Origin: Boseongicola sp. SB0675_bin_26
GTDB taxonomy: Bacteria; Pseudomonadota; Alphaproteobacteria; Rhodobacterales; Rhodobacteraceae
Assembly: GCA_009843725.1 (NCBI GenBank)
Contig: VYCX01000135.1
Coordinates: 1-10,299, forward strand
Length of the DNA: 10,299 nt
Direction of reading: 5' to 3'
The translations under genes and the position numbers were made by a program. The notes under the pieces were generated by a model that searched no databases, was not told the DNA's origin, and worked only from the letters and a program-made list of their open reading frames with translations. How positions within the stretch are numbered: position 1 is the first letter of the stretch; every line of letters begins with the position of its first letter. Of this stretch, positions 6,407 to 10,299 are shown one piece after another.

Positions 6407-7383
6407 CGCCAGAAGAGTTCGAGGCGCGTCTTGACCAATCAGTCCGGACGATGAACCAGCAAGCCCGTGCAGGAATGCCGGGATACTCCAATGCCGATGA
6501 GCTGGAGGAAACGGTTCTGGCGCAACTGAAGATCGCTTGTGAAGACGACGCAAACGCGGAACCGACATTCCACGACAGCGCATTTCCGGACATTGTGGTC
6601 AACGGCTTTGGAGTCGAAGTGAAATTCACTTCCAGATCAACATGGCACGGGACAGGAAACAGCATCTTTGAGGGAATGAGGGACGAAGCGGCAAGCCACG
6701 TCTACTTGGTCTATTTCCGATCTGACATACCCGAAGCGCGTTGGAGCCGATACGAGAATTGCATCAAGGGAGTGCGCATTTCTCATTCGCCGCGCTACAT
6801 GATTGACATGGATGGCGGAGGCAACTTCTTCCGAGATTTGGATCTGACGCTGGAGGCGTTCAAAGATCTGGACATGAAGGACAAGATGGTCCTCGTGAAA
6901 GAAGACGTTCAGAAGAGGTTGAAAGAAGGCGAGCGGCTATGGTGGTTTGGCGACGATCAAGACCACACCATCCCCGTCAATGTGAGACTGTATCGGAACC
7001 TGGACACATCCAGACAATCGGCACTTCGTGCAGAAGCGGCCTTGATGTGCCCGGAGATATTCCAAGGGTCGCGAAAGCGGAGCAAGTATGACGGCATCGC
7101 CGTCTACTTGCTGACACAGCACGGCGTTTTGGCGTCCAATGTGCGAGACATGTTCAGTGCTGGCAGCGTCGCTGGCCCTGAACGCGGCGGCGATTACATT
7201 CTGCGGTCAGTCAAGAACAACATCAAAGCGATCCGCAAGGCGGCCGCTGAATTGGATGATGCGCTGTTTGTCGAGTATTGGGGCGAAAGCTGCTTGCCCG
7301 AAAACCGCATGACTCGATGGTTTGAGTTGATTGATGCGGCCAAGCCAACCGATCCGCCATCCGCACATCTCAGGGAGGATTAG
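6403..7383 (+). CDS. Probable type II restriction endonuclease, PD-(D/E)XK fold
   Basis: A 326-residue soluble protein starting at ATG 6403, whose ATGA overlaps the methyltransferase stop; a longer in-frame start (6307) would lie inside the methyltransferase and is unlikely. The nuclease signature is FPDIVVNGFGVEVKF: Pro62-Asp63, then Glu72-Val73-Lys74, that is PD-x8-ExK, preceded by Glu-rich ELEETVL (34-40). It is followed by TWHGTGNSIFEGMRD and by YLVYFRSD, with alternating strands and helices as expected for an endonuclease core; the C-terminal part is unassigned. I do not recognise a named restriction-enzyme family by sequence. The role rests on the motif, the size and its place directly behind a C5-methyltransferase. 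It would cut unmethylated copies of the methyltransferase's site. Confidence 0.8.
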   Translation: MTPEEFEARLDQSVRTMNQQARAGMPGYSNADELEETVLAQLKIACEDDANAEPTFHDSAFPDIVVNGFGVEVKFTSRSTWHGTGNSIFEGMRDEAASHVYLVYFRSDIPEARWSRYENCIKGVRISHSPRYMIDMDGGGNFFRDLDLTLEAFKDLDMKDKMVLVKEDVQKRLKEGERLWWFGDDQDHTIPVNVRLYRNLDTSRQSALRAEAALMCPEIFQGSRKRSKYDGIAVYLLTQHGVLASNVRDMFSAGSVAGPERGGDYILRSVKNNIKAIRKAAAELDDALFVEYWGESCLPENRMTRWFELIDAAKPTDPPSAHLRED

Positions 7384-7385
7384 CT

Positions 7386-7553
7386 GTGACCAAGAAGAAA
7401 CCGTCGTCAGAGCACAAGAAGCGGGGACGCCCGGAAACCCGAATCATCAAGCTGGACGCCACGCCGGAACAGGCGGCGCGGGCTTTCTTCTCTCACGTGA
7501 AGCCCGCCGATCCGTCGCGGCGGCTGCACAACCGGAAACTCAAGCGGGCTTGA
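7386..7553 (+). CDS. Small basic KRGRP (AT-hook-like) protein, transposon-borne
   Basis: A 55-residue protein from GTG 7386 to TGA 7551-7553, preceded by GGGAGG at 7373-7378 (7-base spacing) and starting 2 bases after the nuclease stop. It is strongly basic: the start MTKKKPSSEHKKRGRPETR contains GRP flanked by basic residues, the core of AT-hook DNA-binding motifs, and RRLHNRKLKRA closes the protein. The middle, IKLDATPEQAARAFFSHVKP, looks like a short helix-forming segment. It ends 7 bases before the right inverted repeat. It resembles small accessory ORFs I associate with IS1595-type elements, but that is from memory. The likely role is DNA binding, either helping transposase at the ends or controlling the operon; this is inference. 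It is too small and lacks the helix-turn-helix expected of a classical R-M C protein. Confidence 0.65.
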   Translation: MTKKKPSSEHKKRGRPETRIIKLDATPEQAARAFFSHVKPADPSRRLHNRKLKRA

Positions 7554-7560
7554 CGGAAAT

Positions 7561-7591
7561 GCGATTTTGGCAAGTTAAGCGTATAAGCCCC
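7561..7591. repeat. Right terminal inverted repeat (31 bp)
   Basis: Exact reverse complement of 4392-4422, ending AAGCCCC. On the minus strand it supplies the codons Gly-Leu-Tyr-Ala and the TAA (7575-7577) that now terminate the interrupted TPP-enzyme frame. Confidence 0.95.
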
Positions 7592-9059
7592 CTTCTATCA
7601 GGGTCGGTCCCGCATGCGCCATTCCCTCTCGAAGGCGTGCACGCAGCTCGTCCGGGGTCTTTGCGCGGAGTCCTTGGGCGCCGAACGCCTCGGCGTATTT
7701 TACGAAGTCGGGATTGGCGAGGTCGTTGGCGATGAAGCGACCCTGGTAGTGATCTCTTTGGAGGCCTCTCACGTTGCCGTAGTGCCCGTCAGAGAAGACG
7801 ACGGTCGTCACCGGGATCTCGTGAAGGACGGCTGTCGCCATTTCGTTCAGAGTGAACATGATCCCGCCATCGCCGCAGAAGTTCACGACCTGCACGTCCC
7901 GCCGCGCATTGGCCACGCCGAGCGCGGTGGCATATCCGTACCCAAGCGTCGCCTGATACCCGGGAGTGACAACCGTCCTTGGCAGGTAGCTCGGGAACCC
8001 GAACCGTGAGACGTATCCCATCTGCGTGATCTCATCGACAAGAATTCCGTCGCGCGGCAGCTCGGCTCTAATGGCCTTTAGCCACGCAAGCTGGGCGGCG
8101 AGCTTCGTGGATATCCTTGAGTTCACTCGGGCCTTTTCGGCAAGAACGGTTTCGACCCAGTTGTCGCGCTTGTCTTCCTTGCCTTCCAGCTCGGACAGCA
8201 GGGCAGGCAATGCATCGTCCAGATCGGCGCAGAGACCGACCGTTGGATTCCTGATCCGACCGATCTCTTCGGGGTCAATCGTGACATGAATGACCTTCAG
8301 GTCATCATCCGCACCCCAGGCCATGATCTGCGATTGCAGGCGCGACCCAAGCCCGATCACCAGATCGACCTTGGGCCAAAGTGCATGCGCGACGGGCATG
8401 GTGACGTGCAGCGGTGCGTCCGCGGACATTACGCCCTGCCCGTTTCGAAAGGCGACGACTGGTGCGGAAAGCGCCCCGGACAGTCGCCGCACGTCTTGGC
8501 TGACATCCAGCGCGCCGCTGCCAACCACGATCAAGGGTGACCTGGCCGATTGCATCAGCCTTGCGGCTTCGGCCACTGCGTCCTGGTCGACAGATGGGCC
8601 GGGCTCGGCGCTCACGTTCAATTCGCCGGCAAAGCCTGTGTCCGACTTCCAGAAGTTCACCGGGATTCCCAGGCCGACCGGTCGGGGCGGCCCCGATTTC
8701 AAGGCGCGCCATGTGCTTGTGAGTGTGTCAGCTGTGTCCTCCGCACGACCAAGCGTCGAGGACTTCTTTGTCAGCCTCGCCAAAATGCCCAGCTCGTCCG
8801 GGATTTCATGCAGCACGCCGAATCCCTTGCCGATCGCGCCAATCGGAATCTGGCCGATCAAGGCAAGAACCCGCGAATGGACCGCATACGCGGTCGAAAG
8901 CGCGCCGGTCGAGTTCAGGAATCCTGCGCCAGGCACAACACAGTACGCCTGGGGATGGCCAGTCGCGACTTGCGCCCCCATGGCCATGTACGCCGCGCCT
9001 TGTTCGTGGCGGGTGTGATGAAAACCGTGGACAGAACGTGGCGCCAGACACTCCGATAA
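7575..9059 (-). pseudogene. TPP-dependent (acetolactate-synthase-like) enzyme, broken at both ends
   Basis: About 490 recognisable residues of a thiamine-diphosphate enzyme of the acetolactate synthase / benzoylformate decarboxylase superfamily. Present are HTRHEQGAAYMAMGAQVATG with the cofactor-activating Glu, PGAGFLNSTGALSTAY, the central domain (SPLIVVGSGAL, VDLVIGLGSRL), and the cofactor motif CGDGGIMFTLNEMATAVLHE followed by FSDGHYGNVR, where Ser-Asp replaces the usual Asn-Asn and Asp is at the metal-ligand position. The 3' end is cut by the transposon: the frame reads PTLIE and then stops in the inverted repeat, losing the last 21 residues (now at 4319-4391). At the 5' end the expected first 25-35 residues (the GV..VFG.PG region) are missing. 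The open frame continues to ATG 9176, but that part is non-homologous, AT-rich and hydrophobic. Substrate unknown; probably inactive. Confidence 0.82.
7592..7599. repeat. 8-bp target site duplication, right copy
   Basis: CTTCTATC directly after the right inverted repeat, identical to 4384-4391. Confidence 0.95.
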
Positions 9060-9250
9060 TCTGTTGCTATCTCCTGCAAGACTCTTGATTACAAGGTTCA
9101 ACTTAGGAATGTCAAGCAACAATGTTGTAATCGGAATGCTGACACTGATTAGAAAAAAGTTGCAGACAGGGAACATTCATTAGCGGCTGGTTTGCAATCG
9201 CAGTGTGTTCATGGCACAATACAGGTGTCAGGAACATAGGAGGGATGTCA
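9060..9250. promoter_or_regulatory. AT-rich intergenic region: inverted repeats, promoter, possible oriT or operator
   Basis: This 190-base stretch separates the broken TPP gene from the very GC-rich small-protein operon and is much richer in A/T than either. It has a perfect 8-bp inverted repeat, GATTACAA (9087-9094) and TTGTAATC (9125-9132), and a nested palindrome CAACAATGTTG (9117-9127). Such a region upstream of relaxosome-type genes is where an origin of transfer or an autoregulatory operator would be expected, but no specific nic consensus is clear. Confidence 0.4.
9192..9220 (+). promoter_or_regulatory. Sigma70-like promoter of the small-protein operon
   Basis: TTGCAA (9192-9197), a 17-base spacer and CACAAT (9215-9220), followed by AGGAGGG just before the first ATGs (9245 and 9251). 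The 10 bases ATGGCACAAT are identical to those around the -10 of the transposon promoter, probably coincidence. Confidence 0.5.
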
Positions 9251-9313
9251 ATGAGGAATCCGTGGCGTGTGTGGCGCACTGACGCCGCGAACCGGCCCGG
9301 ACGGGCGCCGTGA
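9251..9313 (+). CDS. Possible 20-residue leader ORF
   Basis: ATG 9251 lies 6 bases after a strong AGGAGGG and opens a 20-codon frame (MRNPWRVWRTDAANRPGRAP) ending TGA 9311-9313. The next gene's GTG (9310) overlaps this stop in the same GTGA arrangement used between the later genes. ATG 9245 is in frame but has no spacing to the ribosome binding site. It could be a real tiny protein, or a translated leader that delivers ribosomes to the next gene. No homology is recognised. Confidence 0.45.
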   Translation: MRNPWRVWRTDAANRPGRAP

Positions 9314-9669
9314 GCGCCGTCCGCAGGCAGCGCGGCCTGATGGCCACGGACGCGGAGTGGGAGCGCATCGCGCAGGCCGCCGGGGCGAGCGGCATGGAGA
9401 TGTCGAGATACGTCGTCTCCCGCGCGCTGGCGCCCGACGACCTGCCGAGGGAGGTCCTGCGCCGCGCGGTCCGCGAGGCGCTGGTGCTCTCGAGGCTGGA
9501 GGAGCGGCGCCTGCGCGATGCCGGGGCGGGCAAGGCCTGGGAGGACGCCTGCGACGCGGTCGACACGTGGATGGACCGGGAGGGCATGCTCGACCGTCTC
9601 TCCGATCCCGGCGCGGCGAACCGCTGGAAGGCGGCGGGCGCGGGCATCGTGCCGGAGGATCCGCCGTGA
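9310..9669 (+). CDS. Small ribbon-helix-helix-like protein, first of three (mobilisation-type)
   Basis: A 119-residue protein starting at GTG 9310. The N-terminal basic strand and helices (RRQRGLMATDAEWERIAQAA, then SGMEMSRYVVSRAL) fit the short beta-strand / two-helix pattern of ribbon-helix-helix proteins such as MobC-type relaxosome accessories, which bind origins of transfer. A charged helical tail follows (VLRRAVREALVLSRLEERRL), and a C-terminal segment DAVDTWMDREGMLDRL that I do not recognise. It overlaps the leader ORF and the next gene by 4 bases each, indicating coupled translation. Codons are extremely GC-rich, unlike the adjacent region. A role in plasmid or ICE mobilisation is inferred; a plain transcriptional regulator is the alternative. 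Confidence 0.72.
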   Translation: MSAVRRQRGLMATDAEWERIAQAAGASGMEMSRYVVSRALAPDDLPREVLRRAVREALVLSRLEERRLRDAGAGKAWEDACDAVDTWMDREGMLDRLSDPGAANRWKAAGAGIVPEDPP

Positions 9670-9974
9670 GCGGCGGGGCGCGCGGCGGTCGGCGGCAGCG
9701 CAGCCTGCACTGCCCGCCGGAGGAGCAGGAGATGATCCGGATGCGGGCGAAGGCCGCGGGCAAGCCGATCTCGCGCTACGTGCTCGACCTTGCGCTTGCG
9801 GACGATCCCGACGTCCACCCGCTGGCGCTTGACGCGGAGGCGCAGTTCGCGCTTCTCGACGGCGTCCTCGACGTCCTGGACTTCGTGCAGGCGCTCGGTG
9901 ACGAGCTTCCCGGCGGCAGCGGCCAGAGCCTCCTGTCGGCGATCTCGGCGATGGCCGCGGACCGGGCGCCGTGA
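9666..9974 (+). CDS. Small ribbon-helix-helix-like protein, second of three
   Basis: A 102-residue protein from GTG 9666, overlapping the previous stop as GTGA, with GGAGG at 9654-9658. Its N-terminus (RRQRSLHCPPEEQEMIRMRA, then AAGKPISRYVLDLALAD) aligns with the first protein over the strand and both helices: R-Q-R-x-L, a variable capping segment, A-x-x-x-G, S-R-Y-V. The C-terminal helix LALDAEAQFALLDGVLDVLD aligns with that of the third protein. This is consistent with duplication of a DNA-binding relaxosome or regulatory protein. It ends in a 4-base overlap with the next gene. The ATG internal at 9732 is not the start, because it would remove the strand. Confidence 0.7.
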   Translation: MSGGARGGRRQRSLHCPPEEQEMIRMRAKAAGKPISRYVLDLALADDPDVHPLALDAEAQFALLDGVLDVLDFVQALGDELPGGSGQSLLSAISAMAADRAP

Positions 9975-10299
9975 CGGACGCGAGGAAGCCTCCGAGGCAC
10001 CTGTCGGTCTCGGCGACGGACGCCGAGTGGGACACCGTGCGTGACCACGCGGCCCGGCGGGGGCGGACGATCGCCCGCTACGTCGTCGGCCTCGTCGAGC
10101 GCGACGGGCGCGAGAGGAACGGGTCGGCCCGGATCATGGCGCTCAGCCCGGCGGAGCAGCGCGAGCTGCTGGAGGGCGTCCGCGAGATCCGCGCGTCCCT
10201 GGGTGGCAGGCGCTCGATGCCGCTGGCGGAGGACATGCAGTCCCGGGGGGACCGATTCTCATATGGGGACATTTTCGGGGTTCTCCGCGCCGCCGTGAT
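9971..10299 (+). CDS. Small ribbon-helix-helix-like protein, third of three (runs off window)
   Basis: From GTG 9971, overlapping the previous stop as GTGA, and still open at the window end (109 codons visible). The N-terminus PPRHLSVSATDAEWDTVRDH and GRTIARYVVGLVE repeats the strand-helix-helix pattern of the two preceding proteins, with TDAEW shared exactly with the first; MALSPAEQRELLEGVREIRA matches the C-terminal helix of the second. After about 10245 the bases become less GC-rich and the residues (DRFSYGDIFGVL) no longer look like the family tail, so the natural 3' end may have been replaced by an insertion. A relaxase gene would be expected further downstream. Confidence 0.65.
   Translation, partial: MTDARKPPRHLSVSATDAEWDTVRDHAARRGRTIARYVVGLVERDGRERNGSARIMALSPAEQRELLEGVREIRASLGGRRSMPLAEDMQSRGDRFSYGDIFGVLRAAV

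Larger units (their letters stand above)
4392..7591 (+). mobile_element. IS1595-family transposon carrying a type II restriction-modification system
   Basis: A complete 3,200-bp element bounded by perfect 31-bp inverted repeats (4392-4422 and 7561-7591) and an 8-bp direct duplication of CTTCTATC. It encodes, all on the plus strand, an IS1595-type transposase (4479-5453), a C5-cytosine methyltransferase (5450-6406), a PD-(D/E)XK protein (6403-7383) and a 55-residue basic protein (7386-7553). Some members of the IS1595 family are known to carry passenger genes, so this fits the family; the passenger here is a whole restriction-modification cassette. Its base composition appears lower in GC than the flanking host genes, consistent with arrival from elsewhere. 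The repeats are identical and all four frames are open, so the element looks recent and potentially active. It lies opposite in orientation to the TPP-enzyme gene it interrupts. Confidence 0.95.

Noticed and set aside
9112..10035. Long minus-strand frames opposite the small-protein operon
   Set aside because: Extremely Pro/Arg/Ser-rich translations, a standard artefact opposite very GC-rich genes.
1..10299. CRISPR array or other tandem short repeats
   Set aside because: No regularly spaced direct repeats were seen. The only clear repeats are the transposon ends, the target duplication and the 9087-9132 inverted repeat.

Overview
The window looks like accessory-rich chromosomal (or large-replicon) DNA from an alphaproteobacterium, most likely a Rhodobacterales-type organism. 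This rests on high GC, strong G/C third positions in the host-like genes, frequent GTG starts with 4-base stop/start overlaps, and the gene set. No species can be named from the sequence alone.

Layout. (1) 1-713: 3' part of a trimethylamine-dehydrogenase-like flavin oxidoreductase, cut by the window edge. (2) 714-1233: no convincing gene. (3) 1234-2606: a divergent pair, a membrane ceramidase-family hydrolase (minus) and a UPF0173-type metallo-beta-lactamase-fold hydrolase (plus), whose starts are 44 bases apart. (4) 2607-3665: decayed DNA with no intact gene, ending in the C-terminal half of a PIN-domain (VapC-like) protein and another unrecognised coding remnant. (5) 3666-4115: intact tadA. 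(6) 4319-9059: a TPP-dependent (acetolactate-synthase-like) enzyme gene on the minus strand, split by a transposon and also missing its 5' end. (7) 9060-10299: an AT-rich intergenic region, then a very GC-rich plus-strand operon of small ribbon-helix-helix-like proteins, probably plasmid or ICE mobilisation genes.

The most striking element is a complete 3,200-bp IS1595-family transposon at 4392-7591. It has perfect 31-bp terminal inverted repeats, an 8-bp target duplication (CTTCTATC), and four tightly packed genes: a DDE transposase with an N-terminal zinc ribbon, a C5-cytosine DNA methyltransferase, a PD-(D/E)XK protein that is very probably the cognate restriction endonuclease, and a 55-residue basic KRGRP protein. 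The first three genes overlap by 4 bases, and the fourth starts 2 bases after the third ends. One sigma70-like promoter abuts the left repeat. It is therefore a self-mobile type II restriction-modification system, with transposase, methylase and nuclease apparently in one translationally coupled transcript. Removing it together with one target copy restores an uninterrupted 3' end of the TPP enzyme gene, which confirms the boundaries.

The TPP gene is also broken at its 5' end, where its homology stops at the start of the mobilisation-like region. That suggests a second, separate rearrangement. The window thus shows core-type genes (tadA, ceramidase, UPF0173, TMADH-like) being invaded from several directions by mobile DNA.
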